Positions 11,531-24,361 are shown, counted from the first letter of the stretch. The stretch: DNA of 64,000 bases from Solen grandis (GCA_021229015.1 CM037785.1:1607093-1671092), one strand, 5' to 3'. Numbers and translations are program-made. The notes: a model not told the origin generated them from the letters alone.

Positions 11531-11765
11531 CTCTACCGATGGGCTACTGGACTCTTAAACAAATCTCTCACCAATAAGTTTACTTATGGCCGTTACATAT
11601 TTCCCTGACAATTGCGAATTCGTCCCTGAATTCACAGGACAGAGAACAAATTCATATTTGCTTAACGAACCCAAGAGCATTAAATACTGCAGAACTATAA
11701 TGTAACAGTCTAACACTTGGCGCCAAATTAATGTGCAGTCAAACCGGGACTCAAACCCGGGACAC
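11530..11765 (-). mobile_element. Possible tRNA-derived SINE fragments
   Basis: On the minus strand GTCCCGGGTTTGAGTCCCGG (complement of about 11743-11762) is B-box-like. About 200 bp downstream lies CCAGTAGCCCATCGGTAGAGCA, which is A-box-like. The order (B box first) does not fit one tRNA head, so two adjacent or rearranged SINE pieces are more likely. No target duplications were identified. Confidence 0.4.
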
Positions 11766-14295
11766 ATAAGAAAAACTGCATATTATATATATATTTTTTT
11801 TTTTTCGTTTTAAGGTTTCTACTTTATGTCTTATTTTCTTAAATACTCCTCTATAAATGCCACAACTGTTTCACAATGTAAACATCGTTATATTTACACA
11901 CAGCGTGAAATTTGCACTATAAGAATCTTTGAGTTGAGTAAATATTTCCTCACGGATACGCCTTTGTGTATATTGTATCTCAGTTAGTTTGCCACTTAAC
12001 GTTTAATAAACGTTAAAGTATCTAATTATCAATAGGGCAACGTGAGCAAATATCTTGAGGATTAGCTATGTTGAAGTCCGTGGGATACGAGGTTGGATTT
12101 CAGAATAGGAAGTTGCGGATTGTATTCCTGCTGGGGTTCCGTGTCTTTTATGACGTAAAACGTATGGCCATCACGAAGAATTTACTTTTGCTGCTGCTGC
12201 AAAAAAAAAAACAAAAAAAAACAAAAAACAGATCGTTTCGTACATTCAGAGTTAACAATGCGTGCATGGCAGTACTAGTGTTAAGAGGTGTTTTGTGCCA
12301 AAACTTGCTCGTTTTTATACGTTCATGCATCACAACAAAGATTCAAACAGTTCTTGGTTTTTCGCATGCTGATTTCATTGTATTGATTTTATCAAAATGG
12401 AAAAACTACTTCAAGGATTTTACCCTTTTTCAGACAACGCTTTACTTTGGAGACTTAGACAAGATAAAGAGCCTGCCAAAAAGAGCTGACATCTTTATAG
12501 AATCAATTAACGATCACGGAATGGATGTTACCTTCAAAAAGCTAGACGTCCATTGAATCCGCCTATTGGCGCGCTCCTAAGCCATTGGTCATAGGCAAGT
12601 GTATTGAAAAGATTAGAACGTGAAGTGAGGTGCATCAGAACGTGAAGTGGGGTGCATTAGAACGTGAAGTGATGTGCATTAATTGCGATGGCTGCCATTT
12701 GGGAATGAAACACTACAAGAATATTCCAATCGGATTCGATATCATATTTGGACAATTTCATTACTTATCGTCAATATGTAAAAATGTGCGTGTTTCGAAC
12801 TTTCATATCTGGTAACTGTAATCCACATATACGAGCTTCCTAAAGAACAACGTGCACATTTCGATTTGACATGATTACCAATTGTATTGCATAATGTCTA
12901 CGACACTCATATGGTAATGGCGGATTGGACGACCAATTTAATATGCATCTCCAATTGTGTGCTGTCAAGTATATCATATTTTAACATTTCTACTTCAAGG
13001 AGATGTCTTAGTAAACACAGTACACAGTAAACACATTTATATATTTATACTACTCAAAATTTATTAAACACTTTCCTATTGGTTTGTGTATGTAATAGAT
13101 TTGTATTTGATCATTTTGAATCACTATCAAAAAAGCTTTTAGCTGGTTTATTTGAGTGTTTTTCAATCATTGCATTAAATCATTGAAGTGTTCTGATTTA
13201 TGATGAAAAATAAGTGATCCGTTGCAAATTCTGAATAGAATAGAATAGAATAGAATATATATCATTTCAGCTTTGGTGATATCCTTTACTGTAATCTTCT
13301 TTGATTTTATGGGGGATAAAAAAGTTTTTATTAAATTCCTGCATCTCAACTTATATCGTATAATAAATCATATGATATTCAGATTAATTTCTTTATTTGC
13401 TGTTAGATGATTTTGCCGACTTCGAAAACGCTTTGGAAAAAGAACGTTGTCTGCGTCAATTCCACCATCAATCGCAAAGTAATATTTGAATATTTTTGGC
13501 AAACTTTTTCATATTTATTTCCCTAACATAAACACCCAAAACAGATCTATAACATTTTGCCATTAAGATAAAGGTTCATGTCAACTTTTTTCATTTATAA
13601 AATGATTTTGTAAAATACGATTCATGGATTGTGTACCTACTGTATCTAATATTTTTTATTACTTAATCTTAAGTATTGGTGAATTTGATAAATAAAGAGC
13701 CTATTGCAGGTTGACTTACTATAGTAAATGCCTCATTTACACACTTTTAATTGTGCTTGATATTTAATTACGTTTTTGCCTTTTTTAAACAGAAAAGATT
13801 AGCAAACGATAAAATAAAATACTAGAAAATATTCTGCTAAATAAATCTAGTTCCTAGATACATTTGTTATTTTATATTAAGTAGTTCAAAAGAAGTTTGA
13901 AAAAATTCCAGGTGATGCAATCCCAAGCATTAAACAAATGTAAAGTAATCTTTAACATTCATCATGGAGGCAAACTGTTCAACTAAAATTCTACAGTATC
14001 ATAAAATGTAAAAATAATGCAAATATTCACAGATCCAACTTTTATTTCCATAAGTTATACGCATAATTGACAAGTACGCCGAACATTTGCATTTCTACTA
14101 CACAATTTAAAATCAAAGTAACATCGCTTTTCCATTAGTACACTCCTTTCTTCGGAATTGTATTCCCATTAATAGCCTTCAAGTATAGATGCACATTTTA
14201 AATTATGCTAAATGTCCATGTAGGCTGCAATCCATCAATTAGTAATCCTATCATGTGTGTGTAATGGAGGAACATATTTTGTCGTTTTTATTATT
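11766..14295. other. AT-rich spacer with short tandem repeats
   Basis: No gene is supported. The 162-codon frame at 12068-12556 includes a poly-A/AAAC tract (12200-12228) and no recognised domain. An AATAG pentanucleotide run lies at about 13232-13257. The 22-bp triplication at 12615-12680 is listed separately. Confidence 0.4.
12615..12680. repeat. 22-bp tandem triplication
   Basis: Three direct copies of AGAACGTGAAGTG(A/G)(G/T)GTGCAT(C/T) occupy 12615-12636, 12637-12658 and 12659-12680, each differing by one to three bases. Confidence 0.9.
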
Positions 14296-14345
14296 TTACT
14301 AGGGATGCGCGATATTGCCGATATATCGGTATATCGCGATTCTGG
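14296..14345. repeat. Near-perfect palindrome at a possible hAT-like terminus
   Basis: ACTAGGGATGCGCGATA opens a block whose bases 14308-14338 form a 31-bp near-perfect palindrome around CCGATATATCGG. Starts of the form TAGGGATG followed by CGATAT/TATCGG strings occur in some non-autonomous hAT elements. The second terminus was not found, so a transposon call is only tentative. The bases CGCGATATACCGATA (read on the minus strand) are shared with the minisatellite at 20958-21338. Confidence 0.45.
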
Positions 14346-14946
14346 TCGGGCACGATACGTATCGGTACGTTGTTGGGGCTACTTTACTTGCTTTTATTTT
14401 CTATATAACGTCATTCATTCTTTCTACTTGTCATTTATTTTATTTTTTTTTAAATAAAAATATACATTTAGTTGAAAGCTATACGTTTGTCTTCATTTGC
14501 GTAGACTGGGCTGATATCACGTTACGGATTTTTAAGCGCGGAACAAATCTTAAGTAATGCCGGAATTTTATTCGACGATCTGGGTACATTTCAACCGCGA
14601 GAGTAGATACACTACATCTTCGCAACATATAATACATAGAGATATTTTTTAACAACGAAGCATGCATTTGTGATCGTTAATCGTTAGCGTTTTAGTCTGT
14701 CCTTATCCGGTTTATTTAAAAAGTAGCATGGACGAAATCGTTTGTATCATACTTTGCCATCAAGAAAAAAAAAAAAAAAAAAAACAGTAGAGGGAGAGGA
14801 ATATGTTGCAATTTGCACTAAGAAGTTTAAAATTTTGTGATTTTCGCGTTTGCACATATATGTTATATGAACACATACCAGTGAGGCCAGAATCTATAAC
14901 GATTCAGTTTAAACATACATGTATTTGTTAATCAAATACTAAAACT

Positions 14947-15072
14947 ACGGAAACGTAAAAGGGTAAAAATTTGTAGATACATTTTATGCTTAGTCGACCC
15001 TTTTTAATTCACTTTGATCAGTCGACTTAGCGCAAAACATATCACCAAATGAAAGTCCTTCTACATTTCCGT
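14947..15072. repeat. Foldback element, short copy of the 15234-15640 family
   Basis: The left arm runs from ACGGAAACGTAAAAGGGTAA to TATGCTTAGTCGAC. The right arm runs from GTCGACTTAGCGCAAAACAT to CTACATTTCCGT. They are diverged inverted copies with only about 20 bp between them. The arms match the outer arm ends of 15234-15640, showing one family in two sizes. Confidence 0.75.
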
Positions 15073-15233
15073 TTTCACATACATAAAACACAAGATGTGG
15101 TTAATTCGCTTATTAAGAAAACTGCATACTTCGCCATTTAAATGCGAATCTCTCTTTTTTTTACAACTTGTACAGGTTCAGTGACCTTCTTGGGCAATTC
15201 ATAACAGGTTTAAAAATTATCTGTTTCTGCACT

Positions 15234-15640
15234 GATATCTACGGAAATGTTAAAGGGCCTTCAATTAATGACATGTTTTGTGTTAAGTCAAAAACTTTCT
15301 ATTCGCCTTGATCAGATACTTTAACACTTGTCAATTTATATAGCTCGCAAACACTAAATCTATATAGATAATGCGTCTATACTTTTCTCGATATGATTGA
15401 TGTTTTTGAATGTTTCAAAAAGACTGAAATTTTTAATAAATCGAAAAGGGGCTAATTCGCCTTGACAAAAACATTCAAACATGTCGTAAAAATTAAAGTT
15501 GCAATATCTATAAAATTCTCATTATGCGAGCTAAATAAATTGACAAGTGTTAAAATATCTGATCAATGCGAAAAAAAAAATGTCGACTTAGCACAAAACA
15601 TGTCATTAAATGAAGGCTCTTTAACGTTTCCGTAGATATC
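15234..15640. mobile_element. Long-arm foldback element (MITE-like), 407 bp
   Basis: The left arm of about 115 bp (15234-15348) starts GATATCTACGGAAATGTTAA. The right arm (15525-15640) ends CGTTTCCGTAGATATC. They are inverted copies with several small differences and one A-run expansion at about 15572-15580. The loop is about 176 bp without a coding frame. It lies beside the smaller relative at 14947-15072. Confidence 0.82.
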
Positions 15641-16974
15641 TTATGTTGCATTCAATTTGAAAGTAAAAAATGTCTCGCTTGCTTGAATTATAATTTCTTT
15701 TTTAGAGAAAGAATAAATATCTCGCTTCTAGTTGCGAAATATAAATTCGCTTTTATGAAATTTACTTCGTGATGAGATATCATTTAGTAAAGAAACATAA
15801 TCCTAATTATTAAGTCATATAATATTTAGTAAATTTAAAACAATATTTCGTATTTATGATATAAAATTCTATAAAATTCTAACCATCGAGTTCATTCGTG
15901 TTTACAAATGAATTGAGATTATTTCCAAGTAATATTTCGTATTGAGAAATAAATATAATGTGTCGCACAAGAAAATACGAAGATTTTACTGTCACTCTAA
16001 ACAAATTGATTTTACCATGACTGTACTTAGTCTCTCTTTACTGCTTGGAACACAGTTGGATAACAATAACTAGTTCACTTAGTAACAATAGATATAATGG
16101 TCATAAAATAAATATCAAACCTTTTAAAAATAAATCTAGGAGCAAAATAAAAGTTTTGAATTACTCACAATAAAATCTATTAAGGTGACTCCTAAATATC
16201 AAATAACAGTAATTTGAATGGTCGAAATAGTCTAGTTATTTTTACAAATTGACTTTGAATGTAAACATATATATTTTTAGAGCCACTCTTTCTATTTTTC
16301 AATAAAGACACAAACAGAAACATGTCTGTGCTGCATTACGACATAATCATCTATTTGTACTAAATTGAACTATTGAAATTTCAAATTTTGAATAAACTCT
16401 GTTCATATAATCCTCATTGTTCTTTATCTGAAACACCACAGAGACTGAATATGGCTTCTGTTTGACTTTTTATACGCCGAACTTTAAATTCATGTGGAAA
16501 AGTCACGAATCAGGATATTTACTGAAGATACTCTCCTAAACTTTCAATCGATATTACACGTGCTAAATTTTGTTTTGCATCTCTTGTTATACACGTACAA
16601 GGCGAACTGATTATTTAGGATTTCTTATAAATCTTTCGATTGTATAGATTATTTGGGTTCTAGTTTCGCCTTTACTATGATAATGTTGTTTTGCTTTTTT
16701 CCAAACGTCTCGACATCAAATACACATTATGAGATCTTTCCTGTAGTTAACTGAATGAAAACTTAAGCAATTAGATCTGTTGCACGTTGGACTGAATTTT
16801 ACATTGGCGTGGTTTGTTTAAAAACATTTTTCTTTAGACAGGATAAATGTATGAACCCATTTAAAACACGGTCCGGGTTACTAATAAATTCATTTTCATG
16901 TAGAGAGAGTACGGTATTTGCCCTGCTTTTCTCCAGGTTCACCTGTTTCCTCCTATGGACACATGGTATAACGA
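15641..16974. other. AT-rich spacer, no supported feature
   Basis: Strongly AT-rich. No open frame of note, repeat or RNA gene was recognised. Confidence 0.45.
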
Positions 16975-17680
16975 TTTAAAACGATCCCCAAACTAAAGTT
17001 TCCCCAGGGAACGTGAAAAAGTTTACAGATCCCCCGGGAATTTGAAAACATTCTTATATTCCAGGGTAGGGCATAATGAATACGTTTTCAGATCCCCCTC
17101 CCCAATTTTCAAATGCCGACCCGGAAATATAAAAATGTTTTCAAATCCCTCTCACCCGAGGTAACATGAAAACGTTTTTAGATTCCCTAGGTGAACTTGA
17201 AATGGGGGTAGTTTGAAAACGTTATAACCAGTGTTTTCAAGTGGCCCCTAAATAAGCTCTCTCTCTCTCTCCACCACCCTCGCAGACGGGAGCTTAAAAG
17301 CTTTTTTTCAAATACCCCCTTTTCAGGTGGGACATATTAAAAACGCATTAGAAACCCTACACCATCTTTTTCAATTGTCTTACCCTGAAATCTACATTTT
17401 ACCCCGAGTGATTTAGAAGCTTTTTCGAATTCTTTTATCTAACATTATATAAATTCAGTTAAGAACATCAAATACTTATAGATGCATCAATAAAAACGTT
17501 TTCAAGTTCCCGGGGTGGAAATTCACAAGTACGTTTTCCCGACGTAAAGAGAGAGAAAATTTGAAAACGTTTTTCAGTTCCCCGGGATTGAAAGTTATAT
17601 CGTGGGTGGGCATTAATTCATAATTATATACAAGTTGAAAACGTTTTAAGTTACCGGGGGGAAACTTGAAATTGGTGTTT
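16975..17680. repeat. Degenerate repeat field with a GAAAACGTTTTCAGATCCCC motif
   Basis: Variants of (T)GAAAACGTTTT followed by AGATCCCC or AGTTCCCCGGG recur every 40-80 bp through about 700 bp (for example near 17080, 17180, 17215, 17500, 17560 and 17640), interleaved with C-rich and G-rich tracts. It looks like an old, strongly diverged minisatellite. There is a CT run at about 17258-17270. Confidence 0.55.
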
Positions 17681-18020
17681 CATTCAATTTGAAAATCATA
17701 AAGCGTTAACTTTAAGTTTTTTGGACAGTCGTCATGGAAACTATTAAGAAGCGTATTAACGTCAGTGATTGCAGGATATTAAACTGCATATTAATGTCTT
17801 ATAAAGCTAGATGGAAACCACATTTCTTGGTGAGAATTATGTTGCTGATTATTAAATCATATGCATATTTACAGTAAATTGTGTATTTTTTCTTCATGAT
17901 AAAATTTATGCAATGTGTTTTTATATAAACAGAACTATCAAGATTATCAAGCATATACGATTTAAACCATTATGGTTTTTATTGCCGAAAAACAACGAGT
18001 CCTAACTGCTCGTCGATTTC

Positions 18021-18222
18021 CAGCCCCTCACCGCGTGGGTTCGTATCCCGGCAGGGTCATTCGGATTTTCATGTGAGGAAGCCTTCCAGCTGGCTTGCGG
18101 TAGGTCGGTGGTTCTACCAGGATGCCTCTGTGCATTTGGGGTCTTCCTCCACCTGTAATTAGCTGGACGTCGCTATATGACTGAAAAACTGTCGAAGCGG
18201 CGGTAAACCCAAATAGTCAAGT
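18021..18222 (+). mobile_element. tRNA-derived SINE (SINE-1), 5'-truncated, with target duplication
   Basis: It begins inside the tRNA-like head at CCCCTCACCGCGTGGGTTCG, continues with the family body (TGTGAGGAAGCCTTCCAGCT, GTAATTAGCTGGACGTCGC) and ends CGGTAAACCCAAATAGTCAAGT. CGTCGATTTC occurs immediately left (18011-18020) and right (18223-18232), a plausible 10-bp target-site duplication. That would make this a truncated insertion rather than later decay. Confidence 0.85.
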
Positions 18223-18232
18223 CGTCGATTTC

Positions 18233-18564
18233 AAAATGCTAAACGAATTTCTGCAAAACAATTCCAATGATTTCGCAGAGTCGTGGATGTACACTAGACT
18301 GTTAATGTTATTGGTGGCAACAGATTGTTGCTTATATTTTACGACAGTCAAATGTATACTATATGAACATCCTTTCGTCACTTTTGGGGCAGATTAATTA
18401 ATGCGCGCTTCATCCGCCGAGCAATGTGTCCTTCAAACGCTATACAAAATAGCTTTAACTACTGAATGTTTATTTAACCAGTAAGTCATCTATCGTTGAT
18501 TCACGCTATTTATTGCAGAGTTTTGTTGGCAACCTTTTACTCTTGTCGATTTGTTCCACACTAG

Positions 18565-18595
<31 letters not shown>

Positions 18596-19986
18596 AAAAA
18601 AAAATAAATAAATAAATAAATATGCATGCGAAAGTTATTTTCTTATTTCACTGAATCAAATCTTATTGTTCAAATGCTTTGATAATGTCTCATCTTATTC
18701 AGCTTCCATGTCCGTTAAAGTATGTCTTGGCGAAACGGAAACGCGCATCTATTTTGTGTGTGTTTGGGAGTGGGGGGGGGGGGGGGTAGGTTGGGGGAAG
18801 AGAAAATAACGTTAACTTTGTGGGTACCTGACTTAGATTTAGAAAACCTAACACTTGCCAAATTATAGAGGTGGAAGTCATAAAACTTGTCTGATATGTA
18901 TTTTATGCGTTAATTGTGTAACCTTTATGTCCTCTTTTTCACACATTAAAATGTATGGTAAATATATACATGCCTTTAAGTTACATCTCCCTGCAAGCTT
19001 TTTCTGGACAATCCCCACACCAATGCCTTCAGTGCTTTGATTATTTATATGTCACTGCTTCTACAAGGTACCAGTGTACTCGGGACTACGTTAAAACTTT
19101 CGTAAACTTGTGTTCTCTATTCTATTTGTGACTTGCTTTAATACGAAATCAAATCTGTCTTTTATTTAACATTTTAAATAAGGCGTAATAAAAAAGTTAC
19201 TTGTTTCAACTAACCCGAGCTACCCTTTTTTTTTGTACCGACCCTTTGCTTTTTTCGTAGCATTCGGGCTATTATGGCTGCAAAACGCTGTTTTTCAACA
19301 TTTCCTATAAAACAAACACGGTAAAAAAGGAAAAAAAATAAAGTAAAAATAAAAAAATGTTTAGCCGATTTTTTTCGGAGATGTTGGTAGAAACAAACAA
19401 CTTTTTTTTGCCTTAAAAATAGTTTGATATTCAAAAAAGTATGATCGCTAGGAATATTTCAGACAAAGTGTTGTTTTGTAGACAAAATCTGTCAAAACAA
19501 TTGAGATGCATATTTTTTGCTTGATGTACAGTGCATAAATTTTACACAATATCCAAAACAAGTTATGCAGGGTATAAATATTCCGCGAAAATACCTTATC
19601 CATTTAAATAAATATTCTGACAGTTATATCAGAAGATATGCTAATGGTTATATACATATATTCATTATTCATCTTATGCAGAAAGACTTTAAAGAATTCA
19701 CATAATAAATTCACCTGGAATATGGTTCTAACATTTCGAATAAAAAGAACATCTAAGAACATAAGGATTATGAGAAGCCAGAAGTTGGTCCAATATGTGT
19801 CATACGTCTGTTCTGATTCCTGAAGACCGAGATATTTCAGAAAGTCTGGACATTCGGCCCCAACATGCATACATAAGAAAATATAGACCAAGTAAAGTTT
19901 TTTTATATAATCGTATACTGAACCTACGCCATTTTCTTTGAAAAAAAAGAGTTCAAGCGATCCTTCAACATTTTAAAAAAGAGAAG

Positions 19987-20018
<32 letters not shown>

Positions 20019-20955
20019 AAGAAATATATCTTGGTATATAAATCATTTTTTTTATTATGTGTAATTTTTTTCAACATCTCTGAAATCTAAAAAACCTAAT
20101 GCAGTTTACAAAGTTTCCAACTGATATTTAGAGGAAACATTTTTTCGACACTTTAGATTTTGAGGTTCGATCATATTGGCTCATCATAAATAAAGAAAAA
20201 TAGTCTGTAACAGAATTCAAATATAACATAATTACATAAAAGACAGCTAAGCTGTTACAACAGGGGGAGATAAATCAATACGATATTCACATTTTTTTCT
20301 CTTACTATAGTTTAACTTAAATGATGTGTTTGTGTCTTACAAAATTCCAAATAATTAAAAAAAAAATCAATGTCACGACTTCACAATGCAGTAAAGGTCG
20401 GTTTTCAATATTTCACGTTTTTCGCTTGTTTAAAACAAAGCTCAGGGTTGTAAATATGATTCAAATACATATACACCACTGCAGTTTCTCAAAATATTTT
20501 CTGTCAGTTGTGCTCGTATGTGTCTCTGTGATAGATCCAATGTCACCCAGAAAATCTTATTTCCCAAGTGTACTAGTATCTTGAGTCATATTTTGCATTT
20601 TGATGTAGATGTGTACACACGTTACAAATGTAGACAACTTGCATTGCACGTATGACAGGCAAATCAATTCATTGGAATAAACACATTTAGATGCTTTTAG
20701 ACACACGAAGGTATACATGTATCTCCCTTCATAAATTTATCTATCTTTAAGACGTGTGATGATAACAACGGTGAAATAATGTCCTGCACATATATGCAAA
20801 CTCGTTTATGTATTAAAACTCCAATGTAAAATGGAGGCTGCTTTTTATAGAGGATTACGCCATTTTCATATGACCATTATTTATCTATGTCGCATTATCA
20901 TCCCCAATATTTGGAATAAAGTGGTCTTCGGACATTCTTATTCAGTTGTATATAC
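18233..20955. other. AT-rich spacer with homopolymers
   Basis: A C21 run at 18565-18585 is followed directly by A18 and AAAT repeats to about 18621. There is a G-run at about 18772-18786 and an A-run at about 19990-20017. Short frames (60-95 codons) have no recognisable features. No gene is supported. Confidence 0.45.
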
Positions 20956-20957
20956 AA

Positions 20958-21338
20958 ATGGTTTATATACATGATACCGCGATACACATAATACCGATAC
21001 ACATAATACCGCGATATACCGATACACATAATACCGCGATACACATAATACCGATACACATAATACCGATACACATAATACCCCGATATACCGATACACA
21101 TAATACCGCGATACACATAATACCGATACACATAATACCGCGATACACATAATACCGCGATATACCGATACACATAATACCGATACACATAATACCGCGA
21201 TATACCGATACACATAATACCACGATACACATAATACCGATACACATAATACCACGATACACATAATACCGATACACATAATACCGCGATACACATAATA
21301 CCGATACACATAATACCGATACACATAATACCGCGAAT
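20958..21338. repeat. Minisatellite of mixed 15-, 17- and 10-bp modules
   Basis: The array is built from CGATACACATAATAC modules joined directly, through an extra CG, or through CGCGATATAC. The modules occur in irregular order about 20 times. It is open in all minus-strand frames, giving MCIGIMCIAV-type frames of 128-153 codons that are not genes. The array ends 62 bp before the assembly gap at 21401. Confidence 0.93.
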
Positions 21339-21400
21339 GTTATTATTAAAACAATACACCAGACTAAAGCCAAGTCCAAAATTAAAATTCCATTTTGGCA

Positions 21401-21500
21401 NNNNNNNNNNNNNNNNNNNNNNNNNNNNNNNNNNNNNNNNNNNNNNNNNNNNNNNNNNNNNNNNNNNNNNNNNNNNNNNNNNNNNNNNNNNNNNNNNNNN
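21401..21500. other. Assembly gap (100 N)
   Basis: Exactly 100 undetermined bases, the usual placeholder for a gap of unknown size. It sits just after a minisatellite, which is a likely cause of assembly failure. Any frame crossing it is meaningless. Confidence 0.98.
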
Positions 21501-21791
21501 GCTTGTGTTGTGTTACCACCTACGGCAAATTAAATTCCGTCTCAATGCTCTTTAAGACTTGAAAAGTGTAAAACATCTGCGTGTTTAAATTTCATTTTTA
21601 AATTCGCTTTTTCCATGTTTTATAGTTTCGTGTAACTATTAACAGTGTTGTGTTTCGGTAATGTTATCGCTAGATAAGATTCATAATTTCTTTTGAATTC
21701 AGATCAATTGCATTGACATGGCTGTGTAAGCTTAACGATTTAAATGATTTGAGATTATCATGACAGCATGTATTCTAAATCATTTTTTTAA

Positions 21792-21823
<32 letters not shown>

Positions 21824-22780
21824 CAATTTCCCTCAGTTTAGCGGAACCATATACAGTTAACCCAAGAAATAACGTCTTCAATGTTGTCACGCATTTTGAC
21901 TCATATGTTTACTGTAACCTACATGGAGCTATACATGTAGTTCGATGTACTCGGCGTCTCGTGACTCATCTAGGGCACGCAGACCATTCCAGCTATCAAA
22001 AAAGTAATCATAAATTGGAAAATGCCCCAGTCACAGTCTAGAGATTAAACTACATGCAAATAATTTATAAATTACATTTAAAATAGTATTTTATTGTTTT
22101 GTCTACTGTACCGAAATCATGAAGTTCTGAGCAATGACGTGCCAGTAATTCTTATCAATGTTGCATTCTGATCTTTAATAATTTAATACATTTTCTTTTA
22201 TCTTCCGTTGAACTTAATTTTTTTCTCTTGCTCTACCTACTTGTCTTGAAATGATAAAAACGATCCCCTATATATTTTCACATTTTTACAGATAAACGCT
22301 ATTTTCTTAATTGCTTAAGCATACAAGCAAGTCTTGGCGATGATTATTCAGAACAAAACAACATTATCACACACACACACTTCGTTCATTTAAATCCAGA
22401 AGGGGTCATGAAGTTTGGCTATGGACCCCTTCTGACTTTCAATAGGCGAAATAAACATCGCCAGCCACGAAATACTGCCGTAATGATACAACTGTTTGTA
22501 GCTCATGTGATGTATACAGATTATCGGCATTATTTCACTTCATGAAAACTTACGCATTTACATAATTTCTAAAGAAAAATACAACGTTTCATGACAAGGT
22601 TTGAATTCATTATTGGAAATTTTAATTGATTTATTTGGATCGTTTCATTTGCATCATTCGGCATGACCAAAAAAACCCCAAAAAACAACAACAAAAAACA
22701 GTTTGCTTCCTACCAACCAGGATGCACTTTTTGCAATCGAGGTTACCATCACCTGTACTCAGCCGGACTTCACCTTAATT
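21501..22780. other. No supported feature
   Basis: AT-rich, with a poly-T run at about 21792-21818. The 93-codon frame at 21760-22041 begins with a poly-T-encoded Phe run and has no other support. Confidence 0.45.
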
Positions 22781-22782
22781 AA

Positions 22783-22992
22783 CCCTATTAAATCATGAAC
22801 ATTCATAAACAAATATACAATAAGATGAGTATTAGTTATCTGAACCTGAAATGGTTTATGAAAAAAAAATGGATTTTTCTTTGCCACATAGACTGTGCAG
22901 AAACTGAGCTACAATATTGCATGAGTTCCTATCTGATCTGGGTATGCTCTGTTTGCCAATGCGCCAAAATGAGCCTATGTGAAAGAAAAGAG
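22783..22992 (-). mobile_element. Possible degenerate TTAA-flanked MITE
   Basis: The segment is bounded by TTAA at 22779-22782 and 22993-22996. Its right end, GCGCCAAAATGAGCCTATGTG then AAAAGAG, resembles the GCGTCAAAATGAGTCTATATG..AAAGGG end of 968-1201. The left end (CCCTATTAAATC) agrees only in its first bases. The block CATAGACTGTGCAGAAACTG..ACAATATTGCATG also resembles 25866-25925. It is probably a diverged relative of the family. Confidence 0.45.
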
Positions 22993-22996
22993 TTAA

Positions 22997-24361
22997 ATTA
23001 TGACTAAAACATTGTTGCAGCAATAGTTAACTCAAAGAAACAAAAGAATGAACACCAGAATAGACACATGAGTCATTAGAAAACCAGTCTGTCAAGTCAT
23101 TCAGTTAATCACGTGTCTTGTCAGCTATAATTGAGTTCGTTTATATACCATACCGTGCAACACATTGATATTAGATAATTTACCTGTTGTACATCAATAG
23201 CATGGATGCTCTTTCAATCCTACCTGTTGGTCTTTCCTACCTTTAAGTCAAAGTAACAAAGGGCAGAGCTATTGAACAGAAAAAAATCCACAAATTCATG
23301 GCATCAGATGTTTTGTTAGCTGTCTATCTGTCGTCACTAATGATATTCCCACTTTGTTCACTCTACTCAACAGTGTTACCGGTTGTACATGAGCTATCAG
23401 GAATTCGGGTCACGCCGCACCAAATTCCAAACCGATCCGTCTGACGTCGGAGCTGTAAAAGAGCTTTGAGCGATTATATTCCTACCCTTGGGTGACTATT
23501 AGCATGGTGCTTTAGAAATAGTTTGAATAGATACATCGACACGAGGAATAACAACAACTCTTTGGATATATAATTGTAGTTTAGACTCTCGGACTCTATT
23601 AGATTAAAGTTTTTTTTTCGCGCTGAATCAGTTCCACGTATAATTTGTGCAAGCCCAAGAAATATGAACGTTATAAACAAATAATCAATATAGATTGCCC
23701 ATTTACCAACGGGAGGCTTTTTTACCACTCTAAACCGGTTCAGTGTATTGTACAGATCACTCAGACGTTACGAAATCACGTGCTGAAGCGACTGTTCCCA
23801 GCCGTGTCTGAATCGGATATTTTAAATGAAATATCAACTAATAAAACATTGTCTCTCTGCATGTCTCAGAATGAACTCTTTGTGATGATGAAAACGGCAT
23901 CAAAACCGAACACAATTTCATATTTTGAAATCTCTGATTCATGTATTTTAAGAACATTTCTAACACTTTTTTTTTAAATCAGTGTTCTATTTTTGATCAA
24001 GATGATTTTCCAGAACGCACTCTATAATTTCAAGCCAAGGAGTCTTTTTTGCGTTTGAGGAAATAAAATGCACCATTAAAGTGTGTGGAGCCTCGCCCTG
24101 TCTATCAAATCACCTTATTACTCTGTCTTGAAATTTCTGCGAGAATGTCTGAGAGTGAAATAAGCACATAAAATTAATTGGAGCCACCTCAAAACCAATG
24201 CAGTTGCAAAGTGATTATTTGTGAGAGACTATTGTCGTATATTTGAGGCTAAACTTGACTGGAACCATTTATATCTCTTTCATTCTCAAAGGTTACATTT
24301 TGAACTATTTGGAAGGAAAAACGACATTATATTTATGAAGTTAAAATGTTATTGTTATAGC
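22997..24361. other. No supported feature
   Basis: A 110-codon frame at 23645-23977 (+) has no recognisable family, no repeat content that I can see, and ends in a poly-T-encoded Phe run. No gene is supported. Confidence 0.4.

Noticed and set aside
12068..12556. 162-codon open frame
   Set aside because: Longest non-repeat frame, but it runs through a poly-A/AAAC tract encoding Lys/Gln and shows no domain or codon-use signal.
20898..21379. Minus-strand frames with MCIGIMCIAV-type repeats, and a short + frame
   Set aside because: Translations of the 15/17-bp minisatellite in several frames at once.
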